From Varroa destructor (lineage: Eukaryota > Arthropoda > Arachnida > Mesostigmata > Varroidae), in contig NW_019211455.1 of the NCBI RefSeq assembly GCF_002443255.2, positions 42,220,837-42,284,836 of the forward strand: 64,000 nt of DNA, read 5' to 3'. The notes beneath the pieces were generated by a model. That model saw only the letters and a list, made by a program, of their open reading frames with translations, ran no database searches and was not told the origin of the DNA. Below are positions 47,230-58,245 of the stretch, one piece after another (within the stretch, counting starts at the first letter, position 1; each line of letters opens with the position of its first letter). Made by a program: the position numbers and the translations under genes.

Positions 47230-47599
47230 CTATAATATTAGATTATTAGTATCATTCGTCTGCAGTGTTTGCTACCATGTTCTTGATATAGCTTGGGAGT
47301 AATCAGATCAATTCAATTCGACTGCTTATTGTTGACGTTCCGTTGTGAAAGGCTACCTTAATTCACACTCCTTTTTATGTCGTGTCGGAGTATCATCAAA
47401 GCATGCGTTTCGCTAGTGCATTGAATTTTTGGCCAAACTAGGAACATCACGGTAGGCCACACTTAACTCAACAATACATTCGAACTCACAAGCATTACGC
47501 GTTCACAAATAAACCTTTTGCCTTATCTTAAGAGCCTCTCTCTTGAAAGAAGGTGGACTAGACGTTTTACGCGCAACTGGGATATCTGAAACAACTTCC

Positions 47600-47712
47600 T
47601 TTTATGGTCTATTTGATGGGGCTCAAGCCTAGGACCCATTCACCCGTACAAAGGCGGATAAAACCGTACTTTAATGGTGAAAAGCACGGTACTACCCACT
47701 AGACCGTTATCC
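47600..47712 (-). mobile_element. tRNA-Glu-derived SINE-like element
   Basis: Read on the minus strand from 47712: GGATAACGGTCTAGTGGGTAG, then CTTTTCACC. This closely follows the D arm and anticodon region of eukaryotic tRNA-Glu(TTC) (GGTCTAGTGG...TTTCACC). An anticodon-stem-like hairpin (CCGTGCT paired with AGTACGG) is intact. The B box (GGCTTGAGCCCC, minus strand, 47629-47618) lies about 50 nt further on, farther than in a tRNA, and the acceptor stem does not close. It is therefore not a working tRNA but a tRNA-Glu-derived SINE or pseudogene. The tail after the B box is A/T-rich. Confidence 0.5.
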
Positions 47713-48658
47713 TTTTTGTTACTCCCTTTGGGACGTTTTGAGACATTACCTCAGATTTACTGAAGGGAGCAAGCGGGGAAGCTTGCTTCATTCGTCTTTC
47801 GCGTTCTGTCCTTTTTGAAGGTCCTTTTCAAGTCTATTTCTTGCCTCCCAAGTTCTTCTTTCTTCTGCATGCCCGTTTCAGAAAACATTGTTCTTTTACC
47901 CCGCCCCGCTGTAGATCTGAGGCATAGGTACAACACCGTCCTTGACCACAAAACCAAGATGTACCTCGCAGTGCTTTTCTGCACCCTCTTTTTGAGGGTT
48001 ATAGCCCGCCAGTAAATACAGTGTAATTCACCGTATCTGTTTCATTTAACGAGCACAATACGCATCTGTCCTATTGCCTTTTCCTTATCTCTACTATAGT
48101 GTAGATCGTGTTCAGTCAATACATGCGTGGTATGGCAGATGAGGTCGTCATTATTATATCATTCCACGTACCATGTAATACTTCTGCAATCTTCTCTATT
48201 GTGGGATGAACCCAATCCGTGATCTACTCGAACACATTCAATAACGTGCTGTAAACGCCTGAGTTAGTATTTCGTTGTGAATATGCAATATCTAAGCGGA
48301 TCCTCAAAGCTACAAGATCAAAATACGAGCATACCTCTGTCCTAGGCACCTCTACACCAAATGCGCCAAACAAAGTGTGGGGCAGCAGCTATATATATAT
48401 ATATAGCCGTACGGTTACACTATATATATATGTATATTTTACTAGCTGTATATTAGCTAATATCCTCACTCAAAACTTCTCAGCGCCACGTGGCGTTATT
48501 TCTTTTTGGCCAGCATTCCCCCCAGCAGCTTTGGTCTTATCGATTCTCAAGCCGGTCGAGCGGCACCGCTGGTCCAGTGTAGAACTGAGCCTCGTACCGA
48601 TACTATTGTTTCGGCGAAATAGGTGGCCCGCAAAAATATTTTTCTCGATTTTTTGAAA
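47713..48658. other. Spacer with TA repeats
   Basis: Two short TA runs (48390-48405 and 48421-48431) flank GCCGTACGGTTACAC. Otherwise no gene supported. The hydrophobic minus-strand frames at 48470-48849 overlap the coding-like plus frame that follows. Confidence 0.4.
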
Positions 48659-48961
48659 ATGACTGAAATGCAACCAATGAAGGTTTCTGACGACGAATGC
48701 CGGTTGGCGAAGCTGGTAGAAAACTTGCAGGGGCCGAGGTAGGAGTTGGTAGAAGCAAGGATCAGTGAGAGAATGCAAATAAGACCCGAGAAAATCGGGA
48801 ATGCGCCAAATTTGAAAAAAAAAGCAATAGTCCGCATTAAATTACGCAAGTGGGCAAATAGAAAGCCATACAGAGATCAAATCGGAATAAACTTGACCGA
48901 TGGCATCGACGCACCGGTGTCCAGTCATCTGAAGGATTTCGTCAGCCGTTTGAGAGGCTGA
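48659..48961 (+). pseudogene. Coding-like ORF with a single in-frame TAG, unidentified
   Basis: From ATG at 48659 the frame reads MTEMQPMKVSDDECRLAKL (27 codons), then TAG at 48740-48742, then continues in the same frame for 72 codons (ERMQIRPEKIGNAPNLKKK, RIKLRKWANRKPYRDQIG, then SSHLKDFVSRLRG) to a TGA. Both halves are rich in K, R, E and I, with one Cys and one Trp in total. The TAG may be a point mutation in a decayed gene or element, or the first half may end at the AG/GTAGGA donor overlapping the stop. Family not recognised. Confidence 0.3.
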
Positions 48962-49686
48962 AGTGTTTGACTATTTTTTTTACTTACTCTTAGTCGGTAT
49001 TTCACCTTCGACTTCTAATTGAACGTTATAGCTTGACAGGAGGAAGTATGAAGACATATAATGACACTGAGTGAAGAATAGCCAGAGTGTGAGCTACTCT
49101 CGTGGTAACTCTGAATGTGAACCCACAGGGGGTATGTCTAACATAAAACGGAGCGTATTTTTTTTTAATTATGATTTGATTAATCTATTAAATACTATTC
49201 TATACATCGTTTAGCCTATTGCGGCGATGCGATTACAGATTTTTATGACAAATAGATGGAATTCTATTCTAGTGATAATTATTAACATGCCGATCGCGGA
49301 AAAAGCACCATTTTGCCTTAAACGTACTACAGAGAACCATAACCTCTGAAGGCACATAGTTACTATCAGTCTAAATAACTATCGACTGCGCATGGGCTCA
49401 TCGCAGGCCGAGCCTCTACCCAACATGGAAAAATGGCCTGGTCGGTATTTTCGACTTCACCTTCTCTCAAATCGTGAGAATGTTAGAAAGGCGTCAATAA
49501 CTTAATCGCTGCTATCTTCTCCAATTTCCTATGTCGTTGCCATATTCTATTGCTGGAGCAGTGGGCAATGTAGTCGACTGCTGAACTTAGGGGCAGGTTA
49601 AGTAGCCTAGCGCTGACAGGAGCCAGTCGTTTGAATTGAAGCTTAACGGTACCTAACTACCAGATGTAAAGAGCGAGAAACTTTAC
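48962..49686. other. AT-rich spacer
   Basis: Nothing supportable. Confidence 0.5.
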
Positions 49687-49812
49687 CATGGATTTCCTTG
49701 GCCAGTCGTACAATTTCCGTTTCTAGGTTTGTAGAAATACCTTTTTTTTTTTCAATCAAATACACCTCTCGTCCAAACATTATTTTTAGGGTAAAACGAT
49801 GAAGATTGTACA
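49687..49812 (-). CDS. Candidate internal exon, no Cys or Trp
   Basis: 126-bp minus-strand block. Upstream lies a T10 tract ending in GATCAAG (acceptor). Donor is CATG/GTAAAG. It reads YNLHRFTLKIMFGREVYL, then a Lys run and GISTNLETEIVRLAKEIHG, helix-rich and coding-like. The poly-A tract that encodes the lysines may inflate this impression. Unidentified. Confidence 0.25.
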
Positions 49813-49831
49813 CTTGATCAAGAATTCGCAA

Positions 49832-51724
49832 AAAAAAAAGATCTTCATATGGAGTGATAAACGTGTGCTTGCTATTCTAGAAAGCTAGAGTCACTAGGAT
49901 GAAAACGAAACCGGTTGAGTGGCCTGCAAGGAAGCAAACGACTACGAAATCTAGTTGTGTTCTCGCTAGTTAGGTATTGCGATAAAAGCTATCATAAAAA
50001 CAGTCCTTTGTTTCCGAGATCCTTCGCAGTTTGATGTTGTGTTGAGGACGAAAATTGTACTTTCGGCCTGTGTCGTCCCTGAAAAAACGAAAGTACGTCT
50101 AACTTGTGATTATAACGACGACATCGTCCGAGTGTGAAGGAATAGAAGTACGTACTGCTATATTCTATCTCTTCATTATTTTATCTGAACAGCTTAAAGG
50201 ATGCATTGAATTTAGTTATGTATATTATCTGCATATAAACTATTGCTGTGTTTACGAAGATGTTTCCAGCCACACGTCTACTTCATTGGGCAATCTTTCG
50301 AGTACTTGATACGGAAAAACAGATGTGAACAAATAGAGGATATACGCATATCTCGCACTGAATCCGTCTTGCGAAGTCCTTTGAATGTTAATTTTTTTTC
50401 CAAGGCTTCCTTAAGAGGCCGCCGGATGTTACCTGTTGTTAATTTTTCTGCTTAGACTGCTACTAGCTTCCATGTTTCGAGTTCTACGTCGTGCTATCGC
50501 CGTTAGACACTACACGACACTGCTGGCTTTCAGCATTAAACAAAGCGCAGCGCATTGATGCCCTATACTGTCACAGTGCTAGTTTAGCGGGTAGCCTATT
50601 TACTGATCTTAGTGACACGTTCTGGTCTAGGTTCAACTCGTTCGTTTCGTGCTGGAAGCCAGCCGTGTGGTGGAACACCTAACGGCAATGCCTAACATAA
50701 ACCTCGTAACATTTAGGTTACTTCTGGTTTTGTTCTCTACTGTCGATACGTTCCATCTAGTTTGCCCGGAGCTGTTCCTGCCTTCATCGACTGTGCAGAT
50801 AGGAGGAGAAGAAATGATACGACATATGTCTTTGAATGTTCCCGTTTTAGTATTCTTCTTTTTTAATATTTAGCGGTCGTTGAATAGGTTTTGTGTCTTT
50901 AGCTGTCAGCTTTCGACTCCTTTTCAATCCCTACAAATAAGTTCCCTCTTTGATCAGTATATACGTTTCTGTTATTGTTTGAACGTCGTCTGTAAGATAA
51001 TAGCCGGTTTAAACTGTGTGCATAATGTTGTTTTTTTTTCTTAAAGATTTATAATAAAATATAAATCATGTTTATTACATTTATCGATCTTTTCAAATCA
51101 AATGCTTTGCTTAAACTCTAGGAACACTACGACCAGATGCTTTGAGTAGCACCCCTACTGCGAACCGCAGTCCACGCACAACTTCGCCATCCGACAGTGT
51201 TCCATTAAAACCATTCATTTCGCAGATCTTCCTATACCGCAACTTTCTTTTTCCCAGGAGCAAAACTTCGCTTTCAAGGAACCTTTTTTTTTCTTACGAC
51301 GGCACAATCGATCATCCTAGGAATGGGTCCTAGTCGAATCAATGACATTAGAAAGTATCAACAGTAAACGAAAGGACGAACCACCATTCAGGCTAATAGT
51401 AACTTGAACAGGACAAAACCAGCAGCGGTTGACGCTGGACGACCGTAACCATGAAACCGTAACACGCCTCTGGAAAAAAATGAACAGCGTTTGGTTCGAT
51501 TGAGCCGTAGGTAACGGACGTCGTAATTAGGACCTTGCTTCATCGAACGTGTGCTAAAACTGGATAAGAGCATGTATAGCCTTTTGCGCTTCATCAGACT
51601 GATGACCAAGGATTTATTCTCCGTCAGTTTACGCTTTCACGGTGTTGCTACAAGGTCGTTAGTTACCACGGCTACGCGATTTTTTTTTAGCACATTATAC
51701 GTGAAATGAAATTGTACTTTCTGT
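49832..51724. other. Spacer, no gene supported
   Basis: Short frames on both strands (50106-51609) with chance-like composition. Confidence 0.45.
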
Positions 51725-51880
51725 ATGGCTTTCTTTCATCCTACTGAAGGGGCCAGCGGCCTTGCGGCCCCAAAGGCCTGCGGCAAGCTCCAGCAAAATG
51801 AATGCGACACGACAAATGAAGGCTCCGAAAACGTCGTCGGTGCGGGCGGTCGGTGGCAACAAAAGGGAAACATTGTGACA
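51725..51880 (+). CDS. Low-confidence GC-rich ATG frame
   Basis: ATG at 51725 opens MAFFHPTEGASGLAAPKAC, followed by an Asn/Glu/Gly-rich stretch. The first 150 bp are clearly GC-richer than their surroundings and contain repeated GGCC/GCGGC words. It may be a first exon, but no clear donor is present before composition drops at about 51880. The frame runs on to 52000 if unspliced. Confidence 0.2.
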
Positions 51881-52000
51881 CGATTACATATAGAAATAAA
51901 TGTTTCGAATTTTTACGTCCGCCGGTTCCACTGCTTTACATACCATATCGCTACGCTCGATTTCAAACCTAAGCTGCTTTCCGGATCCTTTAGCATCTAA

Positions 52001-53130
52001 ACCTAAAAGCATATATAAGATATCGATATTAAGGGAATTTTATATTGGCCCAATTGGCATATATAGTACTGGGAGTGCATATTTAGTAGTTCTAGACCAT
52101 GGCTGTGCGTAATTTCTATACATTTTGGTGACTATATTATAAAAGTAGATGGCCTTTTATACCTATAATTAAATGTTATACTTGGTGTACATAGTTAATG
52201 ATTACGGCGAAGGTGCAAAGGTAGTTTCGGTGACCATATATCTACTCGATGTATCGGATCAGTATACCGACAATAACACGACGGGTAAATTCTGAGGCGC
52301 TTAATAAAATTATAATGGTATCTTTAACCATTTGGCCCATGTTGTCGAACATAGTTGCGCAAACGGAAACGAATATGAGCAGTGGCATTCTTCTTCATAG
52401 CCCATTGAAGAGACCAGCTGAGATAACCAGCAGAGATAACTGCAAGTATCCCGTGCAGGATTACTCAGATATGTGTCAGCGGCTGAATAACATGCACAGA
52501 CATGGTGGTAGATCCCCTTCGTTAGTTCCGTGTTGCCGCTGGGCAACATGTCCTGCACATGAACAAATTTCGGGCTGGTGATTTGGGCATCGGAGAAATC
52601 GGCTAGTCAATATAAATTCTATTAAAAAATCGGTAATGCTACTTTACAAGTAAATGTTTGAGTTTCTCGTATTGATAATTTCCAGTAGCTGCCACTGAAA
52701 CAAGATCATGTAAATCACTCAGACGTAGTGATGAAAGTATTAGCCGGACCGTGCTCTTTGCATCTTAATTTGTATTATCTTTGTTTATTTAAATAACTGC
52801 GATGATTTTTGTCCTATATTCTGCTTTTTTTTTTGTTCAATTATATTCTCTTTATAACGCATAGCACAAAACCAAAGTACGATGCATGTTTACCACTTTG
52901 TAAACCGTGCATATATTTCAGAAACGGGCGTGTGGTTAGATGTAGCCGGTGGAACAAAAGCCTTGTGAGAGCTTCAAAAAAACAGTTTCAGATTCTTAAC
53001 TTTACAGATATATATATATATATATGTCTCTTGGTAGACTGATCTTTAAAGAAAATTATTGTTTTCATATTATAAATAGACTCTTGAACATATTTCAATG
53101 GCGTTTAAATATATAGACTTCTACTGGGAC
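52001..53130. other. AT-rich spacer with (TA)n
   Basis: Overlapping frames at 52249-52581 (plus) and 52310-52558 (minus) have no splice support. Microsatellite (TA)9 at 53008-53025. Confidence 0.45.
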
Positions 53131-53205
53131 TTTTTAAACGGTCGAATTGATCTCTAGTGGTAGGTTATGAGTTAGCATGTTTGACCGGATCGAATTCCCC
53201 TTAGC
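53131..53205 (+). repeat. SINE-like tRNA-derived element, copy 1
   Basis: CTCTAGTGGTAGGTTATGAG (A-box-like, 53151-53170) and GGATCGAATTCCCC (B-box-like, 53187-53200) are spaced as in a tRNA gene. The stretch GGTTATGAGTTAGCATG...CCGGATCGAATTC resembles the element at 61682-61740, which suggests a repeated family. The acceptor stem does not close. Confidence 0.4.
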
Positions 53206-53473
53206 AACTGCTAAAAATTACTTTTAATCGTTCTCGTACGAATAGACAACTGACGAGTGAGACGGGCCTATTGTAATCAACTCGGCAAAAGTCCTCCAAA
53301 ATAAAGTACCTAAAAATAATCCAGCAGAAAGAACCGCGAGTACCTAACTCATCTTCACTACACCTCTTGGCCTATGTGCGTATCAAGTCTAGGTTTTTTC
53401 GCCACTCTTATTAACATCCGCCAAAGCTATGGAAATCTATGAGATGTAATATACATCTTGCCATTCCATTCAT

Positions 53474-53665
53474 CTACCATCGTTGGAACTCAGCCAGCGG
53501 CGCGGCGCGGTCCCTGTACAGTGAACTTTCTTCGTTCTTTTTCTCGACTAAATAAAAGACCAAAGACGAGGTCGACGACGTCGGCGACGAGTACCTAATG
53601 CGACGAGCAATCTGTAGTCTTGATTTAACGACAGAAGCAGACCAGGGCGCAGTTCTACTTCTCAT
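53474..53665 (-). CDS. Possible first exon/ORF, 63 codons
   Basis: ATG at 53665 in good context (AAAAATGA) opens a Cys-free, Ser/Arg-rich frame (SASVVKSRLQIARRIRYSS, then FYLVEKKNEESSLYRDRA) ending at TAG with an overlapping ATG/GTAGAT donor-like site. The 3' part is CpG-rich (GCGCGGCGCGG). Unidentified. Confidence 0.2.
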   Translation of the reverse strand: MRSRTAPWSASVVKSRLQIARRIRYSSPTSSTSSLVFYLVEKKNEESSLYRDRAAPLAEFQRW

Positions 53666-53676
53666 TTTTCCCGTGT

Positions 53677-54167
53677 TTGCATCACACTCATTTCGTGTTT
53701 CTTGGGCGTATCATCGATTTCTGTGTTCGCGTTTTTTCTGTCTTGAGTAAAGCAATGAAAACGCTCAAGGATCGAAACAAAGATTATCACAACGAATCCA
53801 TGGTGATCGGTCTGTCAAACAGCGCGTCGACGGATGGGGCAGACCGGGGCTTAAGGCCACTCTGGGTAGATTCATAGGTATTCTGAAGGAAAGGATGTAG
53901 GGGCTTTGTGGAAGACAGCGTCATTGCAGGATGTCCTATAAGTTGTTCGCGTTAGCTTTGCTCCCAGCCAATTTTCTGCTGCTGGATAGAAAAGGGTGTA
54001 TTGCTGTCAGGAGCCGTACATTAAGTAACAGATACCAGTGTATTATGAAAGATGATAGAAGACCACAAGGCATAATGTGGAAGTGCTTTTTGGGCAAATC
54101 GGGAGTGTCTCTAGTTAAACCTACTAGGGGCAACCAATTAGTGATAAGGAAGAAAATTAATGCTTAG
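53677..54167 (+). CDS. Two plus-strand coding-like frames, low confidence
   Basis: 53755-53877 opens with ATG and reads MKTLKDRNKDYHNESMVIG. 53931-54167 opens with ATG just after a CATTGCAG acceptor-like site and reads MSYKLFALALLPANFLLL, a signal-peptide-like start, then a K/R/G-rich tail to a TAG. They lie divergent to the frame at 53474-53665. No shared phase or domain was established. Confidence 0.2.
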
Positions 54168-54664
54168 TGCGCAAATTCAGAGGATTAACCTATCTTTGGG
54201 AGGGTTAATCTAGAGTGTGCTATGTCTATTGGCTAGTCTAGAGCTACTGTGGGTGATAAAAAACGTCAGCGCAGTTGGTTAGTGGTCAATTCAACTCGAA
54301 AGCTGTATAAACTCAGTCGTGTCGAACGGGATACTTGCATAAACATTACGAGAATGCAGCTTCTCAAAAATTAATCAAAACAGACAAGATTTAGAAATTA
54401 AGGACCACAACTGCTTTGGGGTGCCCTGAGTTCACCCAACATTGTAGTACAGTTGAAAACCCTTCCCGCGGAACCTAAAACTCCCGGTTCCGCTAGCGAG
54501 ACGGACGCGACAGAAAAAGCTCGCCGCTAGAAAACGACCTCGTCGCCCATATATTCATTTGACTCTCGTTTCAACGACCTTGCCGGACGTGGTAAGAGAA
54601 AATGAATGTGACAAAAAGTAGAAGACCATAGAAAGGCATGCGTACAAGGGTACCGAGTGGCTAG

Positions 54665-54958
54665 TTAATGTATGCAAGAACGCAGGGGCACGGTTACTGC
54701 TGGAACGAACATGTAAAGAACTGGACTGGTGCCTCCAATAGCCTTTAGGAATAAAAGGTCTCGTGCTTCTTTCCAACTAACTAGTTTCGGAGGCCGTCCG
54801 ATTGCCGTTATTGTGATGCCCTGGTGCTCTGGTCGTTGTGCAGGCATCTTTGTGGGAGCCTGTCGGCAGCGAACCGATGCAGTTACAGGAACTAGATCCC
54901 TAGGCTCTCGAATGCCTAGTGGTTTTTCGTGTCCCATCTCATCAAAACTCACAAGATA
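54665..54958 (-). CDS. Candidate terminal exon, 98 codons
   Basis: Directly follows an excellent acceptor (CTTTTTTAGTTTCTTTTAG) on the minus strand and stays open for 97 codons to a TAA. It reads SFDEMGHEKPLGIREPRDL, then RPEHQGITITAIGRPPKL and WKEARDLLFLKAIGGTSP: well mixed, with two or three Cys and one Trp. Acceptor, composition and length together make this one of the better single-exon candidates. A frame on the opposite strand is open too but reads Arg/Ser/Cys-rich, as expected for an antisense shadow. I could not place it in a family. A retroelement origin is possible. Confidence 0.4.
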   Translation of the reverse strand, partial: YLVSFDEMGHEKPLGIREPRDLVPVTASVRCRQAPTKMPAQRPEHQGITITAIGRPPKLVSWKEARDLLFLKAIGGTSPVLYMFVPAVTVPLRSCIH

Positions 54959-54959
54959 C

Positions 54960-55816
54960 TAAAAGAAACTAAAAAAGAAGAGTCGCGGACAATCCTGGAA
55001 ACGAGGCTAGTGTTAAGAAGTGCCCTGTTTGTGTGAAACGGAAAAGGCTGGACATGTGAAAAGAGCGACAATTCTATAGAGGACCAGGCAGCTTACTTGC
55101 TACAGAGAGAATACATTCCTCGTTTGTCCAGAACTAATGAGGAAACCCGTCCATTCCTGCTACTGATGGAAGTCGAGGAAAGCGCATGTCAGCTTGATAA
55201 CAGACAAGTAGCCTGTTACAGCTATACTGCTATAATCGGAACGACCTTTCGGTTCGCACACGCGTGACCATGGCAACCCTTGACGGAGGCAACGGTGACA
55301 GCAGTGGTTAAAGATGTCTAATTAATGTAGTTGGCTAACTTATGAAGTTTTTTCCTTTTAATGCAATGCTCACATAGCATGTCTGAATGATGCTAATGAC
55401 GTATCTGTACAGAGATAAAAAGACACGATTTGGTATAGGAAAAGGAAATAAAAGAAGGGTCATTAGTTTAACTATTGTTGCTCATGTCGCACTCGATGAA
55501 AGTGTTTGTCGCCATTTTTTTGTTGTTTTTTATTGTTCTATTCCTTCTTTCGCCAGTTCATGAAATCAAAGAAATATTCAAAACAGGTTTTTGAATAGAT
55601 AAAGTGACTGAGAGATGGGAAGAATCATAAGCGGCAATGACAACTGCATAATGCATTAATTTTGTAAAAAAACAAACATTATTTTCTAACCAATCTAATG
55701 GTCCAGTCGCAAGACGACTAGGCTATAGAGGGAGATTGTTTGCAGCTTTACCATTTTCTGCATCTAGTGAAGAGTGATAGGCTAAATATGAATTATCAAT
55801 GACAGAACGTTTGAAG
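54960..55816. other. Spacer, no gene seen
   Basis: Nothing supportable before the palindrome. Confidence 0.5.
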
Positions 55817-55881
55817 TACCTTATTTGTGTTTACCAACTACTTTATAATGTATAAAGTAGTTGGTAAACACAAATAAGGTA
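55817..55881. repeat. Perfect 31-bp inverted repeat with a 3-nt loop
   Basis: Left arm 55817-55847 and right arm 55851-55881 are exact reverse complements over all 31 bases, with ATG between them. The outer ends are TACCTTATTTGTG and CACAAATAAGGTA. Nothing else in the window has arms this long. The loop is shorter than in a typical microRNA precursor. There are no obvious target-site duplications. Possible explanations are a fold-back mini-element, a small-RNA hairpin, or an assembly/replication inversion. Confidence 0.95.
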
Positions 55882-56124
55882 ACTATCTATTTAATGTTCC
55901 TTCGAAAATTCCTTAGAAAAACAGAGAGCTACGCTCACACCATCAATGCGCATTCTTCTTGGCGAAAGAGGTGGAAAAACAGCACACGTTTATGAATTAA
56001 CATCATTGTGACCTAAGCCAGCTAAAATAAACGTTAACAGGTCTTTTGTACCATACCAGTTTTTCGGTGAAAATCGGTAAAAAAATGCCATTGTCCTGTA
56101 GAACAATATCTACTTTCACTGCAG

Positions 56125-56166
56125 ACGGTGTACTGCGATCACGAACAGAAGGTTCCTGTGCAGAAG
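56125..56166 (+). CDS. Possible 42-bp exon with strong splice sites
   Basis: Acceptor CTACTTTCACTGCAG and donor CAGAAG/GTAAGC are both near consensus. All three frames are open (for example TVYCDHEQKVPVQK), so the block cannot be tested by frame alone. Chance pairs of this quality are expected in 64 kb. Confidence 0.2.
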
Positions 56167-56328
56167 GTAAGCAAACAGAGCGCAACAAACCCCACGTCAG
56201 GCATCTTCTTGTTCTTTTGTAGTTTGGATCGATAAGTTTGTCTTGCATTGTAGTAGAGGTCGACGTTCTATTTCCGTTTTCGGCATGTTTACTACGGCGA
56301 CATTATCTGTAAACATATGTTGTTATCG

Positions 56329-56874
56329 TCACAACAACAAGAAGCACTGGTGATGATGGTGACGACGACGACGAAAAATAAGAGCACACATTGCATTTAG
56401 GTTGCTTTTAGACCGACTAGATTCGCCGCAACTCCTAAAACCATCTGGACCATTATGCATGATACAGATAGCCGATGATACCGACGTCATTTTCGTGGCT
56501 TTAGATAAAACTTCAATAACCACACTGATGAACGATGAGGCAGGGTCATTCTAACCGAACGAGAAAGAAAAAACCGATATGCAGTGATCTGTCAGCTGCG
56601 TCAAAGCGTTGTATAGCGCAGAATCTGTGTGCCCATAAGGATCACCCAACGTCATGTCGAAATGGGTGGCTTGCACTGTCGTAGAACAGCCGAAAGGTCT
56701 TGTTAAGCTATACAGAAACCTGCGTATTTTAGATGGGCTTCGCAATTTCAAAGTGGAAGAATTAAAAACAAGGGAGGGATCTGTTTTTTTTTTTAAACTA
56801 ATCGCGTGTGTCAATTTTGGGTAGTAACACTCAACATGTTTACAAGTGTTCCTGCAGGAGATCCCGCCGGCCAT
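56329..56874 (-). pseudogene. Long coding-like frame with one in-frame TAG
   Basis: On the minus strand one frame covers about 180 codons with a single TAG in the middle. The first part contains SPSKIRRFLYSLTRPF, then FDMTLGDPYGHTDSAL. The part after the stop contains KATKMTSVSSAICIMHNG and ends in a His/Arg run encoded by the GAC/GAT repeat at about 56349-56376. Frames this long with one stop are expected a few times by chance in a window of this size, so support is weak. No family recognised. Confidence 0.2.
56349..56376. repeat. GAT/GAC trinucleotide repeat
   Basis: GGTGATGATGGTGACGACGACGACG: imperfect trinucleotide repeat. Confidence 0.85.
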
Positions 56875-57521
56875 TCGGCAGTAGAATAAGCAAGACGATT
56901 CTCATTCAGCGTACAGGACCCTACCGTACAGTCTGTCGACGGAAACAACAACACGGTGACGTAATTCAGAAGCAAATAGTCATTCCGGATATGAGCATAA
57001 TTTTTTAATGGAAACGATGTGCTCACGTATGGTAAGCCATTATATCGAATGACAGAAAATAATAAAATAACAGAATGTTTCTAAGGTGTTTATCCTTAAC
57101 GATGTTAGGGCTCTACCATAGCATCTGAACTCACACGTTGAGTCGGACCAAAAACGTTTAGCATTACATCAAAGGGTGAACTAGGGCATCTTACAATTCA
57201 AGAAATAGGTATGGAGTCGGCGATATGAGGATGGTCCAAGACTGCGTTCGGGGTACAACAAACCGGGTTGCGGTAAAAATCACAGTTAGGGATGGGAAGT
57301 GCTTTTTTTCCAACGGCAGTTTCAAAATACCTCTCGAGCAATAGTGCCGTCATGTGTCATTAGAAAACGAAGGAAAACCTGAAAAAACGCACGCGGATAG
57401 AGCGCGGAGATACCTTTGATCAGAGCCGACCGTGTGTGAAATAGAATAAGTTGTCTGAATTCGATTGGCTGACGAATACGTTGAAAAATATACGTATATA
57501 GCAGCGAGCAGTTATAGAGGA

Positions 57522-57551
57522 ATATATATATGTGTGTGTGTGTGTGTGTGT
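57522..57551. repeat. Compound (AT)n(TG)n microsatellite
   Basis: About 9 bases of AT repeat run directly into about 10 TG units. Confidence 0.95.
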
Positions 57552-58194
57552 AGTTTTCTCTGTGCAAAAAATTGATGCGGGAGTATCTTAAATGACCCAG
57601 TAAACTGGGTTGTAAACAAGGTGCTTTTTCACCGGATAGAAAACCATATTTCGTTGTGGTGGTTAAGGACAGTCGTGTGGTCGTAGTTAATTTTTTCGGT
57701 CATTTCTCAAATTGTTTGTCAGCTGTTTTTATTTAAGAGTGCCAGCCGACGGTCTTCGGCAAATCCAAATGGTTAGCCAGAGTGGGGTATCCACTTTGAC
57801 TAGCCACTTCTGAGCTATTTTTTCAGTGATCGAGTCACTACACAAGGCAAGTGTCCCGAGCTGTTTTTACAGCGTTCGGGTCCCGACGAAACGCATACTA
57901 GAGAAGAATATGCGCTTTTTATCTACATAGAACATTCATCGTTGAGTTCTTTCGAGTTGAAGTCGCACTCGCAGTGCCAAGAGCACCCCTTTCTAACCTA
58001 ATACAGTATATGGCGTTAAATAAAACACAAAACCATATTCTCTAGCATTCAAAAAGGTTTTTTTCTTATATTTCTTATGTTATCACTGGGAGCTAGTAGC
58101 ATATCAAGCTAGCCAGACGTGCAGAACCGTAACCATACTATATCACATCATATCAAGATCATAATCATTATTGTAATTATAAGTACACATAAGT

Positions 58195-58196
<2 letters not shown>

Positions 58197-58239
<43 letters not shown>

Positions 58240-58245
58240 TATATA
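58197..58245. repeat. Long (AT)n microsatellite
   Basis: Forty-nine bases of AT interrupted by a single C near 58234. The longest simple repeat in the window. Confidence 0.95.
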
